The notes: a model not told the origin generated them from the letters alone. Shown: positions 47,175 to 58,801, counted from the stretch's first letter. The stretch is DNA of 64,000 bases from Caprella mutica (GCA_947561585.1 CANNZV010001179.1:124001-188000), one strand, 5' to 3'. Numbers and translations are program-made.

Positions 47175-47404
47175 ATTATTAACTGCTCTTCGGACGATTT
47201 CAGCTGGACTGATGTTGAATGCGTCTTTCTTAATTACATAGAATTCCTGCATATTTTCTGGTTGCTGCTTCCAGATATATTGCATGACGTGTACACCTTT
47301 TGTCAGAATATCATTAATTTTACCATATAATTTTTGCCGCCACAAACAGAATTTCCTCCACTGTTCATTTGTGATAGGGTCTGAAATTTGTGCATTCGAT
47401 ATGG
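47175..47404 (-). other. Candidate internal coding exon, product unknown
   Basis: On the minus strand an open segment runs from a possible acceptor (aaattcaag, exon from 47404) to a strong donor AAT|GTAAGT (intron from 47174), ending in phase 0. The peptide is ordinary globular protein with good codon diversity: EQWRKFCLWRQKLYGKINDI, then HVMQYIWKQQPENMQEFYVI, then AFNISPAEIVRRAVNN. I do not recognise it. It could be a host-gene exon whose partners lie outside or are decayed, or a piece of a transposon protein. Confidence 0.4.
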
Positions 47405-48389
47405 CTTGAATTTAAGCTTGTATGTTTTTGTTAAATCACTTGGTTCCAAGCCTCCCATATTGTAGATGCATAATGATTCTATTCAAAAATGTCTTTGACA
47501 ACATGCACATTATCATCGGTGGTAACAGTCTAGTGAGTTGTGCCAAGCTAATACCGCTAAAGGTCCCATGTCTTGCAAACTGATCGCTCTATCGTATAAA
47601 ATTTATTCACATAGAGTTGATGTTTCTTATAATAATATCATAGGAAATTTTTTAACGATGAATGAATAGTTCTGAGTTATTTCATAGCTCAGAACTATTC
47701 ATTTACTTTTCTCTTCGTTCAACAGTACATTGAATTTGATTTAAATTCGACCATATCGCTTTGCAATGAATGTGAAGCGTTTGAGCACGTCATCCATTTG
47801 GCAGTTTCCCCGAAAGACCATGTAAATGCGAATTATGCAATCCGATATATACGTCATTGAAAATTCAGTAAGTTTTTCAAAATAAATATTACAAAATTCA
47901 TTAAAAACCAAGGGGGCTTCATTTTAAACTTAAAGTGGTCACACAATTAGGACATCTTCTACCGGTAAGGTTGAAATCGTGATATTACATAATTATGGAC
48001 GCCCCAGCGTTAATAAAGTAATCATGCAGTTTAAATTGACAGAAATTGTCAATCAAATTATTCTATTATAACTCATTTATTTTCTTACAAACGTTTCGTA
48101 GTGTTGTATGTTTCAAAAATAAAGATTATTTATGTATTCAAGGTACCAGTAGCCTCGTGGTTTTGGTGGAGTGAAGAGTTAGTGTGTCTGTTTTTTTCTC
48201 CGGTAACTTAACACCGAGAGAAGAAGAAAATATCCTCTCGCAAATAAATGAATAAACATTAAAATGCTATTAACTTACTAAACAATAAACTGTATTCCCA
48301 GAAGTACAACGCAATTCTTATCAAAGCTAGCGTGCTCTCCTGTTGACAATTTGACGATAAGCTCAATCTCTACTACTATAATTCATTTG
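47405..48389. other. Spacer containing a perfect 16-bp hairpin
   Basis: Bases 47661-47676 (aatgaatagttctgag) are the exact inverse of 47688-47703, with an 11-base loop. Otherwise nothing is recognised. A degraded frame upstream of the candidate exon (47410-47600, minus) gives only short protein-like stretches. Confidence 0.6.
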
Positions 48390-48705
48390 CGAAACAGAAA
48401 AAGAGAGACAACGTAGGTGAAAGAGAGCGAAAGAAATTAAAGATAGACGATGATTATAAAAGAGACACGATGTACGTGAAAGAGAGATGATGTAGCAAAA
48501 AGGAGACGATGCAAGTGAAAGAGAGACGATGTAAGTGAAAGAGAGACGATGGAAATGAATGTAAGACGATGGAAGTGAAAGAGACACGATGTAATTTAAT
48601 GAGATACAATGTAAGTTAAAGAGAGGCAATAACAAGTGAAAGAGAGAATATGGAAGAAAAAATGCATGAGACAATGGAAGTGAAAGAGAGATGAAGTGAA
48701 TGAAA
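48390..48705. repeat. Degenerate ~20-bp repeat (gtgaaagagagacgatgtaa)
   Basis: About 15 diverged units of a purine-rich 20-bp phrase, with changes such as gagacacgatg and gagatacaatg. The Ser/Leu-rich minus-strand open frame at 48363-48716 is a by-product. Confidence 0.85.
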
Positions 48706-48840
48706 AAATAAGTCACTTGTATCAGAATGCAAGTAAACAGACACCCTTAGAAATAGGCAACAATTGCCCGTTATTATGCCGGACATGCAGCTCTCTACAA
48801 CAGCCTCTTCAACTTATATCAGTTATATGTCTGATATAGA

Positions 48841-49857
48841 AGCCCAGAAGAAAAATGGCTACAAGGAAAAATGCCCACAAAGAAAAAAGCCCACAGGTAC
48901 AATACCTACAGGAAAAAAGCCCACAACTACATAATTTGAAATACAGAAAAAAATGAAGGTAATTTAATTAATGACATAAGTTTACAAAGGCACGAATATT
49001 CAATTAATTTTCCATGTATTGCACATTTTCTCTTATTTTGAAAGTATTCATCGCTAAGATTAATTTTATACTTGTTGAAATTAAATTTTATAGTATATAA
49101 ATTTGAAAATCATCTGTAGTTTTCATTTTACCATTTCAATTATATTTTGTTCTCAGCTGCTCTATCCTGAAGCTGTTTGAGATGAATGTTAGAGTAGGTG
49201 GTAGCGTCCCTAATTGTGGTCCGAACTGTTGTAATTTAGATTATGTCTTATCTTCTTTCATATTTACCATATTTATAATTTTTAACGCCACTTAGAGTTT
49301 TTGAGGATAGCGCTAGGTTTATGATCTTTAACTACGAGGTCTTCAATTTTGGTTTTAGGTAGGCTCGCTAAACTTCATTTACTATCACCTCTTCATTTTT
49401 CTCTTCCATCCGTAAGTGCAACCACTGGTGCTTGTGCCCCTTTTCGTCAGATTCCTTGTTAAATGACTGCATTCACGGAGTAGTTTTTCTGCATCCATTG
49501 GCTTTTCATCGACGGTGGTTGGTGACTTTGTTCATGGAGCTACTTTTCTTTCTGACTAATTCTTCCAGTCCTTTTTTTAAATATATTTTTGTTAATAAAT
49601 ATAGTCAAAATGGATGAAAACTGATGTTAAACCCTATACTAAATTAAATTAAAAAATATCTGTATTTTAGAATATTTGCCGTTAACTTATGCCCGTATTT
49701 GAAGCACTTTTATGTTTTCCTGTATTATAAATATTAGGTAGTTGTGTTTTTTTCCTGTGGGCTTTATTCCTTGTGGGCATTTTCCCCTGTTGGCGTTTAA
49801 TATTTGTGGGCAATTTTCTTTTTTGAGCATTTTTCCTGTTGGCGTTTTTCCTGTTAC
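48841..49857. mobile_element. Word-armed element E4, ~1.02 kb
   Basis: The left arm (48841-48945) repeats aggaaaaatgcccaca-type phrases; the right arm (about 49745-49857) carries the inverse phrases (ttcctgtgggc, ttttcctgttggcg). The core at about 49330-49600, read on the minus strand, aligns closely with E1 and E2 (agtcagaaag, ccaaccacc, atggatgcagaaaa, gaagaggtgatagtaaatg). The arm words are unrelated to those of E1. No clear target duplication; ends approximate to a few bases. Confidence 0.8.
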
Positions 49858-50309
49858 TAATAATCTGAAATTATTTACCTTTAATAACGTTTCTTTGAAA
49901 TGCTGTTAAAGAAAACTTATAAAGTTTAAATCCTAACTGATGTAAAAGCTAAGTCCGCCGTTACGTCCATTGCTCGGCATAGCGGACACTTTTCTGATTC
50001 TTATACTGTCCGTTGTACGAGCTTTACCTGTACAAGATTTTTTCAATAATTGGAATAAATAATCAATATAAAATATAAAAACAAATGTAAAATATAAATA
50101 TATAAAACTCTCTTGAGAAAATATGAATATCTATAATGTCTACTTCCAATCAAATTAGTTTGATAAATTTTCTACATACTTTCCAACAATAGAATAGAGT
50201 AAAGCACTTTTAAAGCAAGGGAACTTATTCTGTTTTTAAACCTCGAGAATGTATATTTACGAGGAAGAAATTAAAATCTTTTAAATTGGTCACTTTTGCC
50301 GCCAAAAAT
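49858..50309. other. Spacer, nothing recognised
   Basis: No gene or repeat supported. Confidence 0.5.
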
Positions 50310-50513
50310 GAGTGGCTCTGTTATTGATGCAAACAGTTCTGTGAAACGGGTGTGAGTGGCTCTGTCATTGGTGCAAACAGTTCTGTCAAACGGGCGTGAG
50401 TGGCTCTGTCATTGGTGCAAACAGTTCTGTCAAACGGGTGTGAGTGGCTCTGTCATTGGTGCAAACAGTTCTGTCAAACGGGTGTGAGTGGCTCTGTCAT
50501 CGGTGCAAACAGA
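50310..50513. repeat. 44-bp tandem repeat, 4.6 copies
   Basis: Units start at 50310, 50354, 50398, 50442 and 50486. Each contains gagtggctctgtcattggtg then caaacagttctgtcaaacgg. Copies are nearly identical apart from the first and last. Confidence 0.97.
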
Positions 50514-50769
50514 GTTCATGTTGTTTTATCATTTGATTATTTTCCATTGAAAATTTTTCACAGCTAAGATAATTATATTGATAAACACGATTTTCTAATT
50601 AATTGATATTCAAAATATACCAACTCTATTAACATGTTATAATGTCCTAATAGTTATTCCTCCAATTCATTCAAAGCAGTTCAATTCAGTTAAACTATAA
50701 GAGCAGCAAGCTGCCAGATCATCCCAATAGTTATTTGAAGTTACTGAAGTTACTCAAATCATTCTAAAG

Positions 50770-50830
50770 ATGAAGATATTCTGGAGAAACATTCGGTATC
50801 CTACGGTTCTGTTGAATTACATTCATTTAT
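50770..50830 (+). other. Candidate first coding exon (weak)
   Basis: ATG at 50770 opens 20 codons plus one base (MKIFWRNIRYPTVLLNYIHL) up to a strong donor GTAAGT at 50831. Upstream, ttcagttaaact at about 50685 resembles an arthropod initiator (TCAGT). The peptide is basic then hydrophobic, as in a short signal sequence. No following exon was identified, so this may be chance. Confidence 0.2.
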
Positions 50831-50836
50831 GTAAGT

Positions 50837-51342
50837 AATATGAATTATCTTTTCTTCGATTTGAAAAAATAGTCATTTATAAATATTATTTTGAAAATGC
50901 ATGCAAGGAACACTGAGCCATGCGACAAGTTATACTAAGAACATCTGTTTCCTAATTCGTTGTACGATATTTTATGATGCAATAACTCCAGACAAATCGA
51001 AAACTGTCATGGACTGTTTTATCACTAAGTAATAATTATTGTGATAAGGTAATTTTTCACCTAAATGAAAATTATATTATATAATCTATTAAATATATTA
51101 AAATAGATTTGCCTATTTTATAGTTATTGGATCGTTTTGAGGTATAGTTACAAAGAGTGTATATGTGATGTTTTTTTCACAGTTTACTAATTTCCAAATT
51201 TATAAAAGAAAACTTTAATATGGGTAATGCTTGAAAATATTTCAAAATATTTCTTGGTACACGATGACACATTTGTAAGATTTGAAAACAATTAGAAATT
51301 AAGAAAATTAAAATTTTGATTAGAGAAATAAGCCAATTTGGT
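50837..51342. other. AT-rich spacer, nothing recognised
   Basis: No gene or repeat supported. Confidence 0.5.
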
Positions 51343-52496
51343 GACTCTTTCCTTTGATAGTTTATCATCACAGTGACTCTTTCCTTTGATAGTACATCAT
51401 CACAGTGACTCTTTTCTCTGATTGTACATCATCANCTCTGATAGTACATCATCACAGCTAGTGACTCTTTTCTCTGGTAGTACATCATTACAGTGACTCT
51501 TTACTCTGATAGTACATGATCACAGTGACTCTTTTCTCTGATAGTACATCATCACAGTGACTCTTTTCTCTGATAGTACATCATCACAGTGACTCTTTTC
51601 TCTGATAGTACATCATCACAGTGACTCTTTTCTCTGATAGTACATCATCACAGTGACTCTTTTCTCTGATAGTACATCATCACAGCTAGTGACTCTTTTC
51701 TCTGGTAGTACATCATTACAGTGACTCTTTACTCTGATAGTACATGATCACAGTGACTCTTTTCTCTGATAGTACATCATCACAGTGACTCTTTTCTCTG
51801 ATAGTACGTCATCACAGTGACTCTTTCCTCTGATAGTACTCATCACAGTGACTCTTTTCTCTGATAGTACATCATCACAGTGACTCTTTTCTCTGATAGT
51901 ACATCATCACAGTGAGTCTTTACTCTGATAGTACATCATCACAGTGACTCTTTTCTCTGATAGTACATCATCACAGTGAGTCTTTTCTCTGATAGTACAT
52001 CATCACAGTGACTCTTTTCTCTGATAGTACATCATCACAGTGACTCTTTTCTCTGATAGTACATCATCACAGTGACTCTTTTCTCTGATAGTACATCATC
52101 ACAGTGACTCTTTTCTCTGATAGTACATCATCACAGTGACTCTTTTCTCTGATAGTACATCATCACAGTGACTCTTTTCTCTGATAGTACATCATCACAG
52201 TGACTCTTTTCTCTGATAGTACATCATCACAGTGACTCTTTTCTTTGATAGTACATCATCACAGTGACTCTTTTCTCTGATAGTACATCATCACAGTGAC
52301 TCTATTCTCTGATAGTACATCATCACAGTGACTCTTTTCTCTAATAGTACATCATCACAGTGACTCTTTTCTCTGACAGTACATCATCACAGTGACTCTT
52401 TTCTCTTATAGTACATCATCACAGTGACTCTTTTCTCTGACAGTACATCATCACAGTGACTCTTTTCTCTGACAGTACATCATCACAGTGACTTTT
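51343..52496 (-). repeat. 32-bp minisatellite in inverted orientation
   Basis: About 36 units of the reverse complement of the array at 36677-43236 (contains cagtgactcttttctctgat then agtacatcatca). A 228-bp higher-order duplication is visible: the variant cacagctagtgactc followed by the ggtag and catgatc variants occurs at 51453 and again at 51681 (seven units plus a 4-base insertion). One undetermined base (n) lies at 51435, so array length may be misassembled. Confidence 0.97.
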
Positions 52497-52680
52497 CTCT
52501 TATAATTATTATACTGTTTATCTGATATGTCCGAATATGTGAAACGACCGGTAATTCGTAACTTACCCCACACTGTGGGTTTTTCAAGTTTATCACATAA
52601 GCTTTAACACAAAAACGTGAAACTTAAGTGAATCAACTATAATTCAGATAAATTTATATATTCTAAAAGTTTGAAAATGT
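52497..52680. other. Short spacer
   Basis: Nothing recognised. Confidence 0.5.
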
Positions 52681-52800
52681 TTCAGTGCGATGCACTTTAG
52701 AGTCTCAAGTTATACTTTGTTAATTAAAATAGTGGGAGTAATCACCGTAGACTTATTATGGATACTGAAATACACAGACCCTGAAGTGCATCGCAATGAA
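52681..52800. mobile_element. Possible 120-bp MITE with gcgatgcactt ends
   Basis: ttcagtgcgatgcacttta (52681-52699) is an imperfect inverse of gaagtgcatcgcaatgaa (52783-52800), and the arms extend inward about 8 more bases. Related words (tgatgcactt) recur at 52849 and 52969. No clear target duplication. Confidence 0.45.
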
Positions 52801-53355
52801 ATACTTTCTACCTTTTGAAACACATATGTATATCATATTTATAGTTGATGCACTTAAGTGTCTCTTTTGTGTCTAAGATTATATGGTAAGTGGTGTTTTT
52901 TATTAGTGTACCATTGAGACCCTTTATTCAAAAAATATTAGATAGAGTCTTTACCCTATTTGATGCACTTTGATGATAAATAAGAAATGCGGAGTGAAAT
53001 GGGTAAATGATGTTTCAAATTACAAACGGTCAAACTGTTAGAAAATGCTTATTAAAAAAAACGCAGTATAAAAAATCATTCTCAGTAGACCATGATATTT
53101 ACATTGACTTAGCAGACTTGTTTTTAATATCTGTGTACCTATGTATCTATAAAATATTAACAGTGTAAGTGATTGCGTCTCTAAAAAGTATATTCTTTAT
53201 TACCCAATCTTGACATGGTACTAGACTGCAGGACAATCAGATGTTTAACATTTCCTTATTTAAAGATCAGTATTTCGTAACATAGTTTTATAAATCAATG
53301 CACTAAATAATTTAATACGGATCCTCTATCATTAAATTTAAAGTGACTCTAATTA

Positions 53356-53530
53356 GGCCCCTTTCACACGAGGCAACTGGTGACGGTCACTAGTTACCCG
53401 ACGCGTCACTGCCAAATGCAGTTGCGCAACCGGGCAACCGAAGAGACTTCGCATGAAAGGCTATGTCACTTTTGCGGGTATATGCATAATAAATGATGGC
53501 AGGTAACTAGTGACTCGTGTGGAAGGGGCC
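53356..53530. mobile_element. PIF/Harbinger-like MITE, 175 bp
   Basis: Termini GGCCCCTTTCACACGAG and inverse (GGCCCCTTCCACACGAG), followed inside by ggtgacggtcactagttacc and its near inverse. Flanks are TTA on the left and TAA on the right. The terminal 16 bases match the 2080-bp element at 21602-23681, so both were probably moved by the same enzyme family. Confidence 0.8.
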
Positions 53531-54138
53531 TAATAGAATCAATTGATAACCACTCCCTAGCTCTGATTGTGAAACTTTTACCATTTTCATTCGATGATTT
53601 GAAATTTTGTGAAATAATTCTTATCCCTTCAAAAGAAAATATGCAATAAAAATATTTATTGATAACCAATAATGACCTCCAGATGTATTATTTATATGAC
53701 CTCATTTTAAGCAAGCATGTGTAGTTCTGTGTGTATACATCGCACGTCAATACGTGTTTATATATTGATGTATATTTGAGTATGTTTATGTGAATCATCT
53801 TCTGCCAGATTAGCTATTCTGTATATTTTCTTTATTTAGTGTTCTTATTAGCTATCATTATAGTCTTGAAATAGTAAAGATGGAAAAATATAATCAATGG
53901 GTAATGTCTATTTAGATTGTGGTCAATATTTTTCTTTGCTTTGAATTGGTTGTACTTGTAATTTTCTTTTCTTTTCAATAAATATTATTAATTTATTTAT
54001 TATCAAACTTTATAAAATTATCTTCTTAACAAACTTGTAATTGAATTATTTATTTCATTCTGTAATTTCTTAAGTTGTTCTCTAATTGAAATATCTACTT
54101 TCTGAATTTATAATAGTATCTAATTTACAATAGTATCT
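53531..54138. other. AT-rich spacer, nothing recognised
   Basis: No gene or repeat supported. Confidence 0.5.
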
Positions 54139-54140
54139 TA

Positions 54141-55705
54141 CCACTCTGTGCTCCATCAGAAACGTCATCTTTAAATTGAGAATTGGAAGTCCATAATATG
54201 CGGCAAATGCTATTATAAATACATCACTTTAAAGGAAAAGAATGGATTTTTATGACTATTAAACATTTTCTGTCGTATGTCGTATGAAGCACATTTTCTG
54301 CGACCCTACAAAAGTTGTTGAAAATGACCTCATCCAGCCTGAAGACAGAACGACGCACGCTTCAGAACAATCTTGTAAGCTTTCTTGAGAGTCTCCTGGT
54401 TATATTTTTCAACGAAGCTTTGAACACAAGGTATAAGACACTCAATTGAAATGGAATCTGGGTTTTCACTTTAAATTTTAGTTTGTGCAGTAGCCCAGAA
54501 GTGAAATTCCAAAGGGTTGAGATCTGGACTGTATTCTTGGCAGGGATTTCCCGTTCTTCAGCTAATGATCCGACCCCAAATCTTTTCATTGAAGAATTCT
54601 AAAGCAGTATTTCTACAATGTGGTGGAGTGCTGTCTTGCATCCACCAAAGTGAAGAACGAGTTGCAGAATAGCGCATCCTGGGCCACGTATTTTCCTTAA
54701 AGCAAGCTGAGATACGAAACACGTTATTAATCCTTTATGCCATAAATTAATTTGAGCGTGAAAAAAAATCTTTATTATAATCTTGGAATATGAGGGTAAA
54801 GGAAGCATATTCAACAATTTAATTTTGTTTAAAAAAAAAAAATCACGAATATACTACTACTAATGTGAATATAAAACCCCAACAAAGTACATCACTTGAA
54901 AAAGCACGTATATGTTGCCTTAATTAGGGCATAAATGGTTAACCGATACGAGTTGCCAACATCGTCATGAAATGCACGAACGATTGAATCCATTACTTTT
55001 TAATGACAACGAAGATCATTACATCAACATAACAGCTATCATTTGTTTCGCAGATATTTCAAGGATTTTCATTTGTCCACACTCCGTTTTTTTTTTGATG
55101 GAGGCAAAAGAACTTCTAATCAGCCCAAACGATTCATCGACAATGTTGGATGATTGCTGCAGAATCCATTCACAAAATTACTTTCTCTGTGCTTTGGGGA
55201 CATAAGTTAAAGGTTGAACTGAAGTATAATGATAAAAACAGTAACAAACTTCAGGTCTAACGATCCTCCACAACGTGGTTTAGGGTGAAATATTCTGAGA
55301 AGCTTTTCTGAGAGATCAACTGGAGGTTTCTTCAAAGAATCTCTTCACCTTCTGAACCACTGCTTCTGTTTTTTTTGGTTTGCTTTTTCTTATGGAATGA
55401 ACCCGTCTCATTGAAAAGATCTTGAACTGTTGTGAACTTTTCAGGTGGTAAGAGTTAGTCACCCTTCCGCTAATCTTGAAGTGAAGAATTAATTCTCGGC
55501 GTACTGTTGAAGGAGAAGGTGTTTTTGGTATGCTGCGGGACGATCTATAGAAAACATTTTCCAGGTTGATGATCAATAAGAGTTTTTATAGAGTGATAAA
55601 AATCCACTCTTTATGAAACAAATAGCGTATACAAAATACGACTTGAAGCATCTTAAGCTTTCCCAATTCGCAATTTAAACATAACGCTTCTGAAGAAACA
55701 CAGTG
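54141..55705 (-). mobile_element. Mariner-like copy C, 1565 bp
   Basis: Same family as copies A and B. Ends ctgtgctccatcagaaacgtc (left) and cgcttctgaagaaacacagtg (right), with TA at 54139-54140 and 55706-55707. The minus-strand transposase relic includes WNFTSGLLHKLKF and FKASLKNITRRLSRK (54362-54589), and an N-terminal stretch near 55316-55576 (LILHFKISGR, FSMRRVHSI). All are decayed. It is uninterrupted and gives a full-length reference for the split copy A. Confidence 0.8.
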
Positions 55706-55707
55706 TA

Positions 55708-56631
55708 GTACGCTTTTCTCATACCAACAGTTTTCTAGTACGCTTTTACAATTCAAATTTTAGATAGATTAATACATCATATATCCATCAAACTATACAA
55801 GCTACACCAAGCTTCCTTTCAACTAGGATTAGAAATTAAAAGGAAGAGCCATTGAAATTTCATTGAAACCTCTCATAATAATAAAAAAAAAAAATTCAGA
55901 ATGAAAGAACATGATAGAAAATTTCAAGTAACCAAAAGATATTCATTTAAAAAATTAGCTATTTTAAAACATACAAAAATATATTTTTTTATAGCATATC
56001 GCACCTACCTTATTTATGATGTGATTAACAAAATCTTCTCTGGCCCCACCATGACTTTCTCCCTGGGTAGAGTTTATTGCTGAGAAATAAAGTGTCAAAG
56101 TTTTCACAGAGAGAAAGGTTTGCATTTGGTGAAGCAGTCTCAGAGGAAGCACTTTAGCTCCACTGGGGTCTAATTTGACTGCGATTTAGTCACCACCAAT
56201 TCAATTGGACAGGAGTTAGTGCCTCTGAAAGGCCTGTAGCTACATGAATAGTCAAAGGATTAGCAGCTAGCTTTGCGTTTGTCAGCCAAATGAATAAATA
56301 CATCACTATTTACCATGCCTCAGTTACTGTGACGAATGTTGTTATACTACACATGCTTAATTTTGTACACATTTCTCATGTTTCATTCAGTGGAAATTGT
56401 GTTGGAGAAATGAATTCATTAGTTTCATGAAATTCTTGAGAAAATACACCTGCCTTTTTAAAATAAGTAAATATTATTTAAATGTAAATTATCCTGCATT
56501 TAGCAAATGGAATATCATATTATTTCGAACCATGAAATATAGTTATTAATTATATGAGATGAGTGTAAATATCATTGTTATTCCACTGATTTAACAAAGT
56601 AACTACATGTATTACATTTGTTGACAGAATG
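55708..56631. other. AT-rich spacer, nothing recognised
   Basis: No gene or repeat supported. The 60-codon frame at 55901 is Lys/Phe-rich and unlike known proteins. Confidence 0.5.
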
Positions 56632-56698
56632 TCCTGTCGACGAAATGTCTTTCAACAAAATGTCTTTCAACAAAATGTCTTTCAACGAAATGTCTGCA
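56632..56698. repeat. Word repeat, four copies of (c)aa(a/c)(g/a)aaatgtctttc
   Basis: Runs of caacaaaatgtctttcaac with diverged edges (gacagaatgtcctgtcgac). The phrase style again matches the arms of the word-armed elements. No opposing arm was seen. Confidence 0.7.
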
Positions 56699-56925
56699 CA
56701 CCACAACATCAGTAAAAATAACTAACTCTCATTAATTATTCAATCCATCGAATTTTATACCCAAAAGGAATATTTCTCCGCAAACCTTCTTTCATCCTGT
56801 GATTTCATTCGAATTCCAAGACCCAAAAAGGAAGATCTAGCAGATTGAATTTTGTTGAGGACTGCAGATATGCACCATATCGCCAATCTGCTGATAATTG
56901 CCAACTCGAGCGATCGAATGTCTTT

Positions 56926-57408
56926 GAAAGTAAACTAATATCTAGTGACATTGAGTGTGGAACATGGATAAACTAATATCTAGTGGCAGTGAATGTGGAA
57001 CATGGATAAACTAATATCTAGTGGCAGTGAATGTGGAACATGGATAAACTAATATCTAGTGAATGTGGAACATGGATAAACTAATATCTAGTGGCAGTGA
57101 ATGTGGAACATGGATAAACTAATATCTAGTGGCAGTGAATGTGGAACATGGATAAACTAATATCTAGTGAATGTGGAACATGGATAAACTAATATCTAGT
57201 GGCAGTGAATGTGGAACATGGATAAACTAATATCTAGTGAATGTGGAACATGGATAAACTAATATCTAGTGGCAGTGAATGTGGAACATGGATAATCTAA
57301 TATCTAGTGAATGTGGAACATGGATAAACTAATATCTAGTGGCAGTGAATGTGGAACATGGATAATCTAATATCTAGTGAATGTGGAACATGGATAATCT
57401 AATATCTA
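56926..57408. repeat. 38/32-bp minisatellite with alternating long and short units
   Basis: Units of 38 bp (actaatatctagtggcagtg then aatgtggaacatggataa) alternate with 32-bp units lacking the six bases gcagtg. The order is roughly long, long, short twice, then long-short pairs, i.e. a higher-order structure. The last units carry taatctaa for taaactaa. Confidence 0.95.
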
Positions 57409-57611
57409 TAAAGCAGTATTGCACTAATTGCAGTTAGGCACAGAGCATTGCAACTAGGCATAGAACATTTTAGCACTAGCATCTCTATTCCTAGTACATG
57501 AAGGTTAATATGACAATCATTGTAAATATCCTATCTGCAATCTATTTGCCGATGTCATCATCGTAACAATCCAAATTGAGGTTATTAATTGTATATAGCT
57601 ATTTTTATTAC

Positions 57612-58062
57612 AAGTCCTATATAATGAAGTCCTATATAATGAAGTCCTATATTATGAAGTCCTATATAATGAAGTCCTATATAATGAAGTCCTATATTAT
57701 GAAGTCCTATATTATGAAGTCCTATATAATGAAGTCCTATATAGTGAAGTCCTATATAATGAAGTCCTATATAGTGAAGTCCTATATAGTGAAGTCCTAT
57801 ATAATGAAGTCCTATATAGTGAAGTCCTATATAATGAAGTCCTATATAATGAAGTCCTATATAATGAAGTCCTATATAATGAAGTCCTATATAATGAAGT
57901 CCTATATAGTGAAGTCCTATATAATGAAGTACTATATAATGAAGTCCTATATAATGAAGTCCTATAAAGTGAAATCCTATATAATGAAGTCCTATATAAT
58001 GAAGTCCTATATAATGAAGTCCTATATAATGAAGTCCTATATAATGAAGTCCTATATAATGA
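57612..58062. repeat. 15-bp minisatellite (cctatataatgaagt)
   Basis: About 30 units; variants have atagtg or atattatg. Because 15 is a multiple of three, long open frames appear on both strands (SYIMK and LHYIG repeats). These are artefacts. Confidence 0.97.
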
Positions 58063-58204
58063 ACATATTTTGTATAATGAACATATTTTGTATAATGAAC
58101 ATATTTCGTAAAATGAACATATTTTGTATAATGAACATATTTTGTATAATGAACATATTTCGTAAAATGAACATATTTTGTATAATGAACATATTTCGTA
58201 TAAT
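58063..58204. repeat. 18-bp minisatellite (tataatgaacatattttg)
   Basis: Eight units directly continue the 15-bp array and share its ataatgaa core. Variants are tttcg and taaaatg. Confidence 0.95.
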
Positions 58205-58753
58205 GAACATATGGAGGAATAATGAACATATGGAGGAATAATGAACATATGGAGGAATATTGAACATATGGAGGAATATTGAACATATGGAGGAATAATG
58301 AACATATGGAGGAATATTGAACATATGGAGGAATATTGAACATATGGAGGAATATTGAACATATGGAGGAATAATGAACATATGGAGGAATATTGAACAT
58401 ATGGAGGAATATTGAACATATGGAGGAATATTGAACATATGGAGGAATAATGAACATATGGAGGAATAATGAACATATGGAGGAATAATGAACATATGGA
58501 GGAATAATGAACATATGGAGGAATATTGAACATATGGAGGAATAATGAACATATGGAGGAATAGTGAACATATGGAGGAATAATGAACATTTGGAGGAAT
58601 AATGAACATATGGAGGAATAATGAACATATGGAGGAATAATGAACATATGGAGGAATATTGAACATATGGAGGAATATTGAACATATGGAGGAATATTGA
58701 ACATATGGAGGAATATTGAACATATGGAGGAATAATGAACATATGGAGGAATA
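58205..58753. repeat. 19-bp minisatellite (gaacatatggaggaataat)
   Basis: About 29 units continue directly from the 18-bp array. Variants end in atatt or atagt. No stop occurs on the minus strand in any phase, which creates open frames of up to 403 codons that are not genes. Confidence 0.97.
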
Positions 58754-58801
58754 GTAGAGTGAATTGCATTCTCACAAAAAAAACTGGAAATATCAATTAT
58801 G

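Noticed and set aside
48363..48716. 117-codon Ser/Leu/Phe-rich minus frame resembling a membrane protein
   Set aside because: It is the complement of a degenerate purine-rich 20-bp repeat.
53356..53530. Independent promoter-like GC-rich patch
   Set aside because: It has clear inverted ends matching the PIF-like element at 21602, so it is a MITE.
57576..58241. Plus-strand 221-codon SYIMK-repeat frame
   Set aside because: Product of the 15-bp minisatellite, a multiple of three, with no gene context.
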